DNA of 59,584 nt from assembly GCA_049281195.1 (NCBI GenBank), contig JBAPRR010000250.1:1-59584 (forward strand), read 5' to 3'. Numbering within the stretch: the first letter of the stretch is position 1; every line of letters begins with the position of its first letter. This DNA comes from JBAPRR01 sp049281195. GTDB taxonomy: Bacteria; Actinomycetota; Acidimicrobiia; Acidimicrobiales; CAVXTF01. Of this stretch, positions 1-8,666 are shown piece after piece. A model generated the notes under the pieces. The model had not been told where the DNA came from. It did not search any database and worked only from the letters and a program-made list of their open reading frames with translations. Made by a program: the position numbers and the translations under genes.

Positions 1-148
1 GGGCGTCCAAGAACTTGGCCGCGGCTCCGAGGAACTCGACACCCTCACGGATCTGATCCGCGGGTCCGTAGGGGAGGTCGGAGGAATCTTGGTAGTCCTG
101 GTCGGCGATTGCCATGACCAGAAGGTAGTGAGGGGCTGTAACACTCAT
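1..148 (-). CDS. hypothetical protein, N-terminal fragment (runs off the window start)
   Basis: Reading the minus strand from an ATG at 148 gives 49 open codons to the window edge. The peptide begins MSVTAPHYLLVMAIADQDYQ and continues with a hydrophilic helix-like stretch. No family is recognised. The frame stays open further upstream, with another ATG at 181, and no convincing ribosome binding site marks either start, so the true start is unsure. It would be divergent from the lipoprotein gene that begins at 271. Only the N terminus is visible and the call rests on open reading alone. Confidence 0.35.
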   Translation of the reverse strand, partial: MSVTAPHYLLVMAIADQDYQDSSDLPYGPADQIREGVEFLGAAAKFLDA

Positions 149-270
149 TGAGAGGCGACCGTCCAGATCTCGGCAGAACATGCCGAAATAGAGGGAAGAA
201 GAGACGAGGTCAAAGAGTGTGAGACGGCGCGAGCCCGATCCTGGCGAAGTGGTGAAGTAGGTTGCGGTTG

Positions 271-1341
271 ATGACCGAATGTCGGTCCGGAGGACTTCGG
301 ACGCGCGCAGTCGTCGCTGCATCTCTACTCGCGATGACGATCGTGGCATCCGCATGCTCTGTGATCCTGGTACATCAAGGTAACGGGACGACCACCAGCA
401 CGACACTTCCCGCCACGACTTCCACCACTGCAAAGGCGAACCCGTCGACGACAACAACGCCCACAACGCCGTCGCGCCCGCCGGGTTGGTCCGAGCCATC
501 GGACGTCGCAGCCGGAACAGAGGTCGGAGCGGTCGTCTGCCCGTCCACCGCTTCTTGCCTGGCGCTTGGTGAACACGGCCAGGCATATCACCTCGCAGAC
601 GGAACCTGGTCGAGCGCGGTTGCAACCGGAGCGGCTGGTGGGGCAACAGGAAATCCGTCCCTTTCCTGCGCCGGCCCGAGGTTCTGCATGGCCGTGTGGA
701 GGGGCGCGACGGACGCCGTCATCTGGAACGGAGCATCCTGGCAATCACCGATGGCGATACAGGGCGCACAGGTCCTCACTTCTGTCGGATGTGCATCGCC
801 GACCTTCTGCGTGACTGTCGACGGGACCGGCACCGCCTTTTACTACGACGGTTCCAGTTGGTCTGCCACACCTAATGACTGGGGCAGCGTGTCGTCGATC
901 TCGTGTCCGAGCGCGTCCTTCTGCATGTCGGTGGAGGGAGGCGTGTCGATGTGGAACGGGAGCGAATGGACCGAACCGCAGGTCTACGGCAACAGCTCGA
1001 CTCTCAACCAGGTCGCATGCCCCAACCATTCATTCTGTGCTGCGGTGGACAACACCGGAGAAGCGCTCATGTGGAACGGAAGCAAGTGGAGCAATCCCGT
1101 CAACCTCGAGTCGGCCGCATCGTCGGCATCGACACCACCTTCGCTAACCGGCGTGTCGTGTCCGAGCTCGACCTTCTGTCTTGCGGTCGACAACGCGGGA
1201 AACGCGTTCACCTGGAACGGGTTGTCGTGGTCCGCAGCTGCGGCGGTTGACCCAGGGCACTCTCTGACTGCCGTCTCGTGCACTACGCCGGCGTTCTGCG
1301 TCGCCACCGACAAACAGGGCCACGCACTCACCCGGACCTAG
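271..1341 (+). CDS. secreted lipoprotein, probable seven-bladed beta-propeller with C-x5-C blades
   Basis: 356 aa from the ATG at 271, which has AGTAGG nine bases upstream; a TTG at 262 is the alternative. The N terminus is a lipoprotein signal with lipobox VASAC (Cys 29), followed by a Thr/Ser/Pro-rich linker to about residue 70. The rest is seven repeats of about 40 residues. Each has a C-x5-C pair (for example SCPSASFC, ACPNHSFC, SCPSSTFC), then a short strand and usually a W-N-G-x-x-W-S segment. The seventh repeat lacks its W-x-x-W-S strand, while an orphan GWSEPS segment lies just before repeat 1. That is what circular closure of a propeller would give. The fold is inferred; no enzymatic motif is seen. 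Role unknown, probably surface display or binding. Confidence 0.8.
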   Translation: MTECRSGGLRTRAVVAASLLAMTIVASACSVILVHQGNGTTTSTTLPATTSTTAKANPSTTTTPTTPSRPPGWSEPSDVAAGTEVGAVVCPSTASCLALGEHGQAYHLADGTWSSAVATGAAGGATGNPSLSCAGPRFCMAVWRGATDAVIWNGASWQSPMAIQGAQVLTSVGCASPTFCVTVDGTGTAFYYDGSSWSATPNDWGSVSSISCPSASFCMSVEGGVSMWNGSEWTEPQVYGNSSTLNQVACPNHSFCAAVDNTGEALMWNGSKWSNPVNLESAASSASTPPSLTGVSCPSSTFCLAVDNAGNAFTWNGLSWSAAAAVDPGHSLTAVSCTTPAFCVATDKQGHALTRT

Positions 1342-1351
1342 GGTGCGCTGT

Positions 1352-2371
1352 TCACGTTCGCCGGCGGCGCCCCAACAAAGGTTCCTCGGGTCGGTGAACC
1401 TCGCCCCCTGCCTCTGAGCGCCTTCGCCACGCAATCCCCGAAAGAACCTCGAGAACCACCCGGTTGGCGAGATAGGCAGTCACTTCAGCGTGGTCGTAAG
1501 GGGGCGACACCTCCACGACATCGACTCCCCACACCGGGAGCTCGGAGCTGAGCCTCCTGACGGAATCGAGGAGCTGTCTACTGGTGAACCCTCCGGGCTC
1601 CGGAGTTCCTGTCCCTGGTGCCATGCCTGGGTCGACCACGTCCACGTCGATGGACAAGAACACGCCGTCACATTCATCGAGGGCGATGGCGCTCGCTTCG
1701 GTCAGACACTCGTCGAGTCCGCGGGCGACTACCTCGCTCATCTCGTAGCTGCGCATGTTCTGCTCGCTCATCCAATCCAGCGTTTCGGGCTCGGGCCAAT
1801 AACCGCGCAGCCCGATCTGGATGAAGCGATCACCTCGGGTCGCTCCTGACTCGATCAGCCGGCGCATCGGCGTGCCGTGTCCGTACAGAGCGCCGAACTG
1901 GGTGTCACCGGTATCAGCGTGAGCATCGAAGTGGAGTACCGAGACCTTGCCCCAGCCCCGCGCTCGGGCTACGCCTGTCACATCGGGGTACGCGATGGTG
2001 TGATCTCCGCCGAGCACCACGGGAATGGCACCGGTCGACGAGATCAACGTGACTGCCTCTTCGAGGCGGCGCAGCGAAGTCTCGGTATCGCCCGAAGGCA
2101 TCTCGACGTCTCCGACGTCCACGACGTTCAGTTCCTTCAACGGGTCGACGCCGAGCGCAAGATGCGGCCGGCTCCCATCGTGGGGCAGGTAGTCGGTGAG
2201 GCGGATGGCCTGGGGGCCGAAACGGCATCCCGGGCGGTGCGAGGTCCCCCCGTCAAAAGGCGCTCCGATGATCACCGCGCCTGCGCCCGCAAAACTCGTC
2301 TGTTCCTCGAGGTCCGCGGCCGGCACACCGAGGAACGTCGAGTCGGGCCCGTACATGTTCCCGAGCCGCAC
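1352..2371 (-). CDS. agmatinase/arginase-family ureohydrolase
   Basis: 339 aa. The manganese-binding signatures of the ureohydrolase family are intact: GGDHT (about 121-125), DAHAD (about 149-153) and SIDVDVVDPG followed by PGTGTPEPGG. The family hydrolyses guanidino compounds (agmatine, guanidinobutyrate, arginine) to urea plus an amine; the substrate cannot be told from sequence. The GTG start at 2371 follows the TGA of the acyl-CoA ligase with no spacer, so it is the last gene of a three-gene operon. The C terminus carries an extra Arg/Glu-rich tail of about 20 residues. The stop lies 10 bases from that of the convergent lipoprotein gene. The family call is firm; calling it speB specifically would be a guess. 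Confidence 0.9.
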   Translation of the reverse strand: MRLGNMYGPDSTFLGVPAADLEEQTSFAGAGAVIIGAPFDGGTSHRPGCRFGPQAIRLTDYLPHDGSRPHLALGVDPLKELNVVDVGDVEMPSGDTETSLRRLEEAVTLISSTGAIPVVLGGDHTIAYPDVTGVARARGWGKVSVLHFDAHADTGDTQFGALYGHGTPMRRLIESGATRGDRFIQIGLRGYWPEPETLDWMSEQNMRSYEMSEVVARGLDECLTEASAIALDECDGVFLSIDVDVVDPGMAPGTGTPEPGGFTSRQLLDSVRRLSSELPVWGVDVVEVSPPYDHAEVTAYLANRVVLEVLSGIAWRRRSEAGGEVHRPEEPLLGRRRRT

Positions 2372-3925
2372 TCAGACCACCCTTGTGGCGTGACCCTGCC
2401 AGTAGCGGTCCTTCAGCAGACGCTTGTAGAGCTTGCCGTTCGGATCTCGAGGCAGGGACGGTTCGAAATCGATGGATCTCGGGCACTTGTAGGTGGCCAA
2501 CGATCCCTTGCAGTAATCGATCAACTGCTGCTCGAGCTCGGCACTGGCGGATGCCGGATGGTGGAGCTGCACGACTCCTTTGACCGCTTCACCCATCTCG
2601 GCATCGGGAACGCCGATCACGGCGACGTCTGCAACAGCAGGATGGCTGACGAGGACGTCCTCGGCCTCACGCGGATAGATGTTCACCCCACCCGAGATGA
2701 TCATGTCCGCGGCCCGGTCGGTCAGGTACAGGTACCCATCCGCATCGAGACGACCGACATCACCGAGGGTCCGCCATCCCTTCTCGTTCGTCATGGACGT
2801 GGTGGCGTCGGGGTTGTTGTGGTACTCAAAGGGACGTCCCCCTTCGAAGTACACGACCCCCTCGGCGCCGGTCGGCATCTCGTCGCCGTCCTCCCCCACG
2901 ATGTGCGCCGGTTGCATGGGCCTCCCCACCGAACCCGGGTGCGAGATCCACTCCTGCGCCGTGATCCACGTTGAGCCGACGTCCTCCGTTCCCGCGTAGT
3001 ACTCGTGGATTATCGGGCCCCACCACTCGAGCATCCGCTTCTTCACGTCGACCGGGCAGGGTGCAGCCGCATGGATCGCGTACCTCAGACTGGAGATGTC
3101 GTATCTGGAGCGCTCGGATTCCGGCAGAGCCAGCATCCGGATGAACATCGTCGGGACGAACTGCGCGTGGGTGACATGATGCTTCTCGATGAGCCTCAGG
3201 CACTCACTCGGATCGAAGCTCTCCATGACGACCACAACGGCACCGAGCCGCAGCGCCGACATCGAGTAGACGAGCGGGGCCGAGTGGTACAGGGGCGCCG
3301 GAGACAGGTACACCGCTCCCGGCTCCAGTCCGAACAGGGCGAGATTCGACGCCAACGCGACCGGTACTGCCGACGGATCGCCGAGCGGCGTGAGAGGAAG
3401 CTCCTTCAACACTCCTTTCGGACGTCCGGTGGTCCCCGACGAATACAGCATCTCGCGGCCTTCACATTCGTCTTCGATGGGGCCAACGGGCTGGGAAGAG
3501 AGGGCCGATTCATATGACTCGAATCCATCGAGGGGACCGCCGACAGAAAGTCGAAGCCGCATGAGGGAGAGATCGAGCTGTTCGACCACCGCAGCCATCT
3601 GAGGAGTGGAGATCAATCCCTTCGCGCCGCAGTCGTCGAGGATGTACTGCACCTCGCTCTGACGAAGGTGGCTGTTGATGGCGGTGTAGTACAGGCCGGA
3701 ACGCTGCCCTCCCCACGTCGCTTCGAGATACGTCGGGTTGTTCTCCATCAGGATGGCGACGTGATCGCCGGGAGCCAGTCCGGCGCCACGAAAGACGTGG
3801 GCCAGGCGGCTCGACCTGTCGTTCAGCTCGGCATACGAGACAGACTCTCCGCCGCCCATGATGACTGCCGGTGACTCACCGAGAGCGCTCGCCTGACTCG
3901 GTAGATCGAGCTTCGTTTCGCTCAT
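2372..3925 (-). CDS. acyl-CoA synthetase (AMP-dependent ligase, ANL superfamily)
   Basis: 517 aa. It activates a carboxylic acid with ATP to an acyl-adenylate and transfers it to CoA. The P-loop YSSGTTGRPKG is at about 161-171, the YYAGTED motif follows mid-protein, and the hinge and C-terminal domain are intact (LTDRAADMIISGGVNIYP, then the catalytic Lys in NGKLYK near residue 498). Length and motifs fit FadD-type fatty-acyl or aryl-CoA ligases; the chain length or ring preference is unknown. ATG at 3925, three bases after the stop of the upstream oxidoreductase gene, so the two are co-transcribed and followed directly by the ureohydrolase. Confidence 0.93.
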   Translation of the reverse strand: MSETKLDLPSQASALGESPAVIMGGGESVSYAELNDRSSRLAHVFRGAGLAPGDHVAILMENNPTYLEATWGGQRSGLYYTAINSHLRQSEVQYILDDCGAKGLISTPQMAAVVEQLDLSLMRLRLSVGGPLDGFESYESALSSQPVGPIEDECEGREMLYSSGTTGRPKGVLKELPLTPLGDPSAVPVALASNLALFGLEPGAVYLSPAPLYHSAPLVYSMSALRLGAVVVVMESFDPSECLRLIEKHHVTHAQFVPTMFIRMLALPESERSRYDISSLRYAIHAAAPCPVDVKKRMLEWWGPIIHEYYAGTEDVGSTWITAQEWISHPGSVGRPMQPAHIVGEDGDEMPTGAEGVVYFEGGRPFEYHNNPDATTSMTNEKGWRTLGDVGRLDADGYLYLTDRAADMIISGGVNIYPREAEDVLVSHPAVADVAVIGVPDAEMGEAVKGVVQLHHPASASAELEQQLIDYCKGSLATYKCPRSIDFEPSLPRDPNGKLYKRLLKDRYWQGHATRVV

Positions 3926-3928
3926 GTC

Positions 3929-5032
3929 TTAGTGGAACTGCGGAATCACTTCAGTGCCCATGAGCTCGATCGTCTCCATGACCGTCTCGTGAGAGATCTT
4001 GTACGGATTGACCAGACACAACAGTGTGTCGATGCCGGCGTTCTGGTACATCCGACATACATCAGCACACTCCTCAGGTGTCCCGAGGACACAGGCGTTC
4101 GCCTCGATCAGGTATTCGAGGGTCAACAGATCGAGCAGTCCCTGCTCGTCTGTGGCCTTCATGTCCGCGGCATACGCGTAGGTGCCGAGATCCTGGTTCT
4201 GCTCGGTCATCCAGTCGGTCAACGATCCGATCAACCGGGCACCGGTCTTCGGGTACCACTCGAAGGATTCGCGGGCCAGGTCCATGGCCTTTTGCCGATC
4301 ACGGCTACACAACGCCATGGTGAAGGTGGCGGCGTCGTTGTTGACGAAAGCCCCGATCGGCTCCGTACAATCAGCGAGCGCTCCTCTATAGATGTCGACC
4401 TTCTTCTTCACCTCTTCCGGGGAGACGCCGACCGCGAAAGAACAGAGACCCAGACCGAGACGTCCGACCTCACGGTGACCGTCCTCACTGCTCGTGGCAC
4501 CCCAGATCGGAGGGTGCGGCTTCTGTAGCGGCTTCGGGTGCACGCGCCTCCGAGGCATCTGCCAGAACTCGCCGGAGAACTCGTACTCGTCGTGGGTCCA
4601 CAGTCCGACGACGTGGCCGATCGCCTCCCTCCACATGCGACGGGTCTCCGAGGGATCGATCCCGAACCCTTCGAGCTCGGGGCGGGTGGAAGACCTGCCG
4701 GTACCGAAATCGACCCGGCCGCTCGAGATCAGATCCAACACGGCCACCGACTCGGCTGTCCTCACGGGATGGTTGTAGGGCTGGGGCATGAGCCGCACCC
4801 CGTAGCCGAGGCGGATCCGCTCGGTGCGCGCCGCGATGGCCCCGTAGAGGATCTCGGGATTCGAGCAATGGGAGTACTCGTCCAAGAAGTGGTGCTCAAC
4901 GGTCCACACCGCATCCCATCCGAAGCGCTCGCCGGCGATCGCCTGCTCGATGACGTTCAGGTACGCCTGGTGCTCGTCGTCATCTCCCCAGGGTCGCGGA
5001 ACAGGAATCTCGTAGAAGAGAGCGAACCTCAC
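3929..5032 (-). CDS. LLM-class (luciferase-like) flavin/F420-dependent oxidoreductase
   Basis: 367 aa from a GTG at 5032, chosen because AGGAGGAAGG sits just upstream; an ATG further upstream (5089) has no such site and adds 19 residues unlike the family. The protein starts RFALFYEIPVPRPW and has the TIM-barrel landmarks of bacterial luciferase-like monooxygenases: WDAVWTVEHHF, RIRLGYGVRLMPQ and DLISSGRVDFGTGRS. Such enzymes use FMNH2 or F420H2 to oxidise or reduce small organics; the substrate is not apparent. First gene of the operon with acyl-CoA ligase and ureohydrolase, divergent from an SDR at 5140. Confidence 0.9.
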   Translation of the reverse strand: MRFALFYEIPVPRPWGDDDEHQAYLNVIEQAIAGERFGWDAVWTVEHHFLDEYSHCSNPEILYGAIAARTERIRLGYGVRLMPQPYNHPVRTAESVAVLDLISSGRVDFGTGRSSTRPELEGFGIDPSETRRMWREAIGHVVGLWTHDEYEFSGEFWQMPRRRVHPKPLQKPHPPIWGATSSEDGHREVGRLGLGLCSFAVGVSPEEVKKKVDIYRGALADCTEPIGAFVNNDAATFTMALCSRDRQKAMDLARESFEWYPKTGARLIGSLTDWMTEQNQDLGTYAYAADMKATDEQGLLDLLTLEYLIEANACVLGTPEECADVCRMYQNAGIDTLLCLVNPYKISHETVMETIELMGTEVIPQFH

Positions 5033-5105
5033 TTGCCACCTTCCTCCTCGTGTGCCAGGACTCTTATCATCCGGTCTGCCGTTCGACAACCAGACGGACC
5101 CGAAA

Positions 5106-5125
5106 GAACCGAACTCCGAACCGAA
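5106..5125. repeat. short direct repeat in the leader of the SDR gene
   Basis: GAACCGAA occurs at 5106-5113 and again at 5118-5125, a 12-base period, 14 bases before the SDR start and between two divergent genes. It could be a regulator-binding direct repeat. This is seen in sequence only; there is no known regulator next to it. Confidence 0.3.
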
Positions 5126-5139
5126 AGGCGGTATGCACT

Positions 5140-5943
5140 GTGCCTCGCATAGGGCCCTCGCACGCAGGCAAGACGATCATCGTGACGGGAGCGGCCTCCG
5201 GAATAGGAAACGGTTGCGTGGAGCGCTTGATCGCCGAGGGCGCGACGGTAGTGGCGGCGGATCTGCACGAACCGGCCGTTTCGCACCCGGGGTCGTCGTT
5301 CGTCAAGACCGACGTGACGAAAGAAGCCGAAGTCGAGAGGCTGGTCGACGTGGCAAAGGCGTCGGGCAGGGTCGACGGAGTGGTGAATGCGGCCGGCGTC
5401 GCCGGGGGTGGACCCGTGCACATGTTGGACCAGGCCGAATGGGACCGTGTCATCGCGGTGAACTTGACGGGCACCTTTCTCGTGGCCAAGCACGTGATCG
5501 CGCAAATGCTCTCCCAAGACCGCGTCGACGACGAACGTGGTTCTGTCGTGACGATCGCAAGCATCGAGGGGCTGGAAGGGACGGCGGGCGGGAGTGCCTA
5601 CAGCGCGTCCAAGGGAGGGGTCGTCCTGCTCACCAAGAACATGGCCATCGACTACGGGGGGATGGGGATCAGGGTGAACACGATCTGTCCCGGGTTCATC
5701 GACACGCCGATGACCGAATCGATCTTCGGGTCGGAGATAATGGCCGAGCCGGCGGCCGACCTGATCCACGAGCACAAGCTGCACCGCATGGGCAGACCTG
5801 ACGAGATCGCGTCTGTGGCGTCCTTCCTACTTTCTTCTGACGCGTCCTTCGTTACAGGACATGCGATCGCGGTAGACGGTGGATACACGGCCGGGAGGGA
5901 TCACGGGATCACGGCACTTCTTGGTCTCAATGAGGCCTTCTGA
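5140..5943 (+). CDS. SDR-family NAD(P)-dependent oxidoreductase
   Basis: 267 aa from a GTG at 5140 preceded by AAAGGCGG; the open frame begins earlier, but those residues do not match the family. Classical short-chain dehydrogenase: nucleotide-binding TGAASGIG near the N terminus, catalytic Ser/Tyr/Lys in the segment ending YSASKGG, NTICPGFIDTPM after the active site and a C-terminal FVTGHAIAVDGGYTAG. It probably interconverts a hydroxyl and a keto group. Divergent from the oxidoreductase/acyl-CoA ligase/ureohydrolase operon and plausibly part of the same pathway. Confidence 0.92.
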   Translation: MPRIGPSHAGKTIIVTGAASGIGNGCVERLIAEGATVVAADLHEPAVSHPGSSFVKTDVTKEAEVERLVDVAKASGRVDGVVNAAGVAGGGPVHMLDQAEWDRVIAVNLTGTFLVAKHVIAQMLSQDRVDDERGSVVTIASIEGLEGTAGGSAYSASKGGVVLLTKNMAIDYGGMGIRVNTICPGFIDTPMTESIFGSEIMAEPAADLIHEHKLHRMGRPDEIASVASFLLSSDASFVTGHAIAVDGGYTAGRDHGITALLGLNEAF

Positions 5944-6062
5944 AATTCAACCGGATTGCTGTTTCGCACTCCCGGAATTCCACGAAAGCGTGTTGTAGCG
6001 TGACCCCGGTGAGGGTTCTCAACCAACCGTTTTGAACCGGATATCGACCATGTTGCCCCACA

Positions 6063-7613
6063 ATGCCTGAAGCGGTGATTCAGAAGCCGAGGTCCTCGCG
6101 CTTCGAGACGACCACGCGCACGAAAGGATTGGAGGCGGAAAGTCCATCCTCGGCGCCGAGTTGGTCCCGGAGGGACATAACCATCGGGCGGACTCTCGGC
6201 CTCGGTCTCTTCCTGCTTTATGTGGCAGTCAGCCGCCACGCTTATATCGCGTACGACGCAAACTCGATGGTCGCCGTGACCCACAACCTGGTCGACCACT
6301 TCACGCTCAGAACGACCGGGGCCTGGGACGACTACATCGGGATCAGCACACCGTGGTCTCCGTACGGCGTCGGCTTGAGCATCGCGATCGTTCCCCTCTA
6401 CCTGCTGTCGCGAATTTTCAACCACGAGGGCCTAATTCTCTCGCTGTACAACCCCATCGTCACAGCGATCACTGCTGCCGTCATTTACCGGATCGGGCGC
6501 GAACTGCGATGGAACCGGTCTACCGCGTGCTTCGGCGCTATCTGCTACGGCGCACTCACCATGGCCCTGCAATCCACGACGGAGCTCTTCAGCGAGCCGA
6601 GCATCGCTCTTCTGACCGCGTTGTTGGTGCTCGGTTTCATGCGCTGGCAGAAGGGGTCGAACTGGGCGCCACTGGCAATCGGGATAGTCCTCGGCGTTGC
6701 GGTGCAGTTTCGAAGCGACTCGATTGCGACGATGTGCGTGGCACTTCTGGCAGCCCCGCTTTTCGTCAGTTGGCAGACGATTCGGCGCATCTCCACTGTG
6801 GCGAAGGTGTTCATCCCTTTGGCTATCAGCTTCGCGCTTCTGGCCTGGTATAACGAGGTCCGGTTCGGAAAGCTCTTCGTGTCCGCGTACGGAGGGGCCA
6901 GCTATAGCACGCCTGTCCTACACGGCCTCCATGGTCTTCTTTTCAGCTGGGGAAAGAGTCTCTTTGTGTTCAATCCCGTCGCGATCATCGGAGTGGTCGG
7001 GCTCGTTGCAATGTTCTGGAGACGCAGGCCGCTCGCCGTGTTGTTCACGCTAGTAATCGTGGTTCGATTGGTTCTGGTCGCCAAGTGGAGCGCATGGGCC
7101 GGTGGCGTGTGTTACGGCCCTCGTCTGATCATGCCTCTGATGGTCCTACTGGTGATATCAGGCGTCGATCTTCTGGATGCGGCGAAGTCAAGAACGACAG
7201 CCGGAACGCTCGTTCGCGCAGGATTCGTCCTGCTGATATTGCCAACCTTGTGGATCAACTTCTTGTCGGTGCGCATCCCTTACGAGCAATGGGGAAAGAC
7301 GCTCGCAACGCCATCTCTGCGGGTACTGAACCCCACTGCCCGAGCTCTGGTCAAGAGCACCTCACAGGCGGCCCAGGTCGAGACCTTCACCTTCAGCGGC
7401 GCCGATTTCATGGGCGACTACGACTTGCTCACAGACGGCCAAGGAAAGATGGCCCCGGAGTTGTGGCAGAAAGGCGATGGATATCTGGGCTGGATACTTC
7501 TCGGACTGTCCGCCTTGTTACTCGCTTGTGCCGCACTGATGTCGGCGAAATTCCCGCGCCGGGGAAATCATGCGCGCGCTCCTACCCGTGCTCCGGCCCT
7601 CAATACGGCATAG
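6063..7613 (+). CDS. polytopic membrane protein, GT-C glycosyltransferase-like
   Basis: 516 aa with a hydrophilic N terminus of about 35 residues, then roughly ten hydrophobic segments from about residue 40 to 500. The first extracytoplasmic loop contains DANSMVAVTHNLVDHFTL and ISTPWSPYGVG, and a later loop has WSAWAGGVCYGPRLIMP. Acidic residues early in the first loop and the W/G/P-rich GPR..P segment resemble GT-C enzymes of the mannosyltransferase/ArnT type, which use polyprenyl-phosphate sugars. No exact family can be named. It stands alone between an SDR on each side, and its ATG lacks a clear ribosome binding site. Confidence 0.7.
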   Translation: MPEAVIQKPRSSRFETTTRTKGLEAESPSSAPSWSRRDITIGRTLGLGLFLLYVAVSRHAYIAYDANSMVAVTHNLVDHFTLRTTGAWDDYIGISTPWSPYGVGLSIAIVPLYLLSRIFNHEGLILSLYNPIVTAITAAVIYRIGRELRWNRSTACFGAICYGALTMALQSTTELFSEPSIALLTALLVLGFMRWQKGSNWAPLAIGIVLGVAVQFRSDSIATMCVALLAAPLFVSWQTIRRISTVAKVFIPLAISFALLAWYNEVRFGKLFVSAYGGASYSTPVLHGLHGLLFSWGKSLFVFNPVAIIGVVGLVAMFWRRRPLAVLFTLVIVVRLVLVAKWSAWAGGVCYGPRLIMPLMVLLVISGVDLLDAAKSRTTAGTLVRAGFVLLILPTLWINFLSVRIPYEQWGKTLATPSLRVLNPTARALVKSTSQAAQVETFTFSGADFMGDYDLLTDGQGKMAPELWQKGDGYLGWILLGLSALLLACAALMSAKFPRRGNHARAPTRAPALNTA

Positions 7614-7658
7614 CGCTCACTCGTTTATAAGCCGTCGTTTATACGCCGAGATGCACCT

Positions 7659-8459
7659 TCATACGCCGAGACTGGACTTCGCGGCCCAGGAGAAGAACCG
7701 GTAAGGAAGAAGCTTCTTCGCCAGGAGCCCGATCCGCTCGTCCATCTTGCCGACCGAGGCACGACGAGGAGGACGTTTGTCTTCCAGGATCCGCTCGACC
7801 ACGTCGGCAACGGTTTCAGACGGCGCACCCGACTTCTCGTCGCGCTCCATCACCGCGATCGCCTTCTTCGACGCAACTTCGTAAGGGTCCACGCCGGCGG
7901 GCGGCGCCACGTCGCGACGGCTCTGTGTGAACTCCGTCTTGATGTTGCCCGGTTCCACGAGGGTCACGTGGATCCCGAAAGGGGCAACCTCGTACGCGAG
8001 CGCCTCCCCGTATCCCTCCATGGCGAACTTGCTCGCGCTGTAGAAGGCCTGGAATGGCAGCGCGATCACTCCCCCGAGTGAGCTGACGAGAACGACCCGG
8101 CCGCCGCCCTGCTTCCGCATGGCCGGCAGTACCGCCTGCACGATCCGTACCGCTCCCCAGAAGTTGGTATCCAGCTGCGCCATGGCTTCAGCGATCGGCG
8201 TGTTCTCGACCGGTCCGGCCAGTCCCCAGCCGGCGCATGCGATCACAGCGTCGACCCGGCCCTGCTCTTCGAGCACGCGGGCGACTCCACTAGCGACGTC
8301 CTGGTCGATGTCCACGTCCATGGTCAACGGCGTCCAAGGTCCCGAAGCCGTCCCACGCCTGCTCGCGCCGTAGACGGTCCAGCCCTTGTGAGCGAGCCGG
8401 TCACAACAGACGCTCCCGATCCCCGCCGATGCACCGGTGACAATTACGATCTTGGCCAA
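7659..8459 (-). CDS. SDR-family oxidoreductase
   Basis: 266 aa starting at a TTG (8459), an unusual start supported by a near-perfect GGAGGT seven bases upstream. Nucleotide-binding TGASAGIG near residue 10, ACAGWG, and the catalytic segment with Ser in LVSSLGG and YSASK. FAMEGYGEALAYEVAPFG and VEPG follow, as in SDRs acting on retinol, steroid or acyl substrates. The C-terminal 50 residues are basic and hydrophobic and may touch the membrane. A monocistronic gene facing the membrane protein. Confidence 0.9.
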   Translation of the reverse strand: MAKIVIVTGASAGIGSVCCDRLAHKGWTVYGASRRGTASGPWTPLTMDVDIDQDVASGVARVLEEQGRVDAVIACAGWGLAGPVENTPIAEAMAQLDTNFWGAVRIVQAVLPAMRKQGGGRVVLVSSLGGVIALPFQAFYSASKFAMEGYGEALAYEVAPFGIHVTLVEPGNIKTEFTQSRRDVAPPAGVDPYEVASKKAIAVMERDEKSGAPSETVADVVERILEDKRPPRRASVGKMDERIGLLAKKLLPYRFFSWAAKSSLGV

Positions 8460-8522
8460 TTCGACCTCCCGGAGACGAACCCCCCGGCCGGAAAGAGTGT
8501 CCGACCCGGTTGTTTCTGTCTA

Positions 8523-8536
8523 CCGGTTCTGACCGG
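8523..8536. other. small hairpin upstream of the S18 promoter
   Basis: CCGGT-TCTG-ACCGG makes a 5-bp stem with a 4-base loop between the divergent SDR and S18 genes, immediately before the proposed -35 box. It may be an operator or be chance in GC-rich DNA. Confidence 0.25.
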
Positions 8537-8537
8537 G

Positions 8538-8566
8538 AAGACACCTCAGCCCGGTCCGACTACTAT
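8538..8566 (+). promoter_or_regulatory. candidate sigma-70 promoter of the S18 gene
   Basis: AAGACA (8538-8543) and TACTAT (8561-8566) are separated by 17 bases and match the housekeeping consensus at four of six positions each. The start would fall near 8573 and give a leader of about 95 bases before the GTG. The prediction is by eye. Confidence 0.35.
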
Positions 8567-8596
8567 GTCTGAGCTGGCTTTCCACGCAGCGGGTGG

Positions 8597-8639
8597 CCCC
8601 TTCAAAGGGGGTCCGGCCTGCTCAAAGGATCGCCGATCC
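8597..8639 (+). promoter_or_regulatory. structured 5' leader of the S18 gene (two hairpins)
   Basis: Two perfect short hairpins lie in the leader: CCCCT-TCAA-AGGGG at 8597-8610 and GGATC-GCC-GATCC at 8627-8639. Ribosomal protein genes are often autoregulated through leader structures, and S18 with S6 binds such an RNA in other bacteria. I could not match this leader to that known motif, so autoregulation is only a possibility. Confidence 0.3.
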
Positions 8640-8666
8640 CAAGTTGACCAGCCAGGAAAGTGAGCT

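Noticed and set aside
1877..2974. 365-codon open frame antisense to the ureohydrolase and acyl-CoA ligase
   Set aside because: Both genes on the other strand have complete family motifs; this translation has none.
7641..7670. ATACGCCGAG at 7641-7650 and 7661-7670
   Set aside because: Only two short copies, one within the SDR stop region; too small to mean a mobile or regulatory element.
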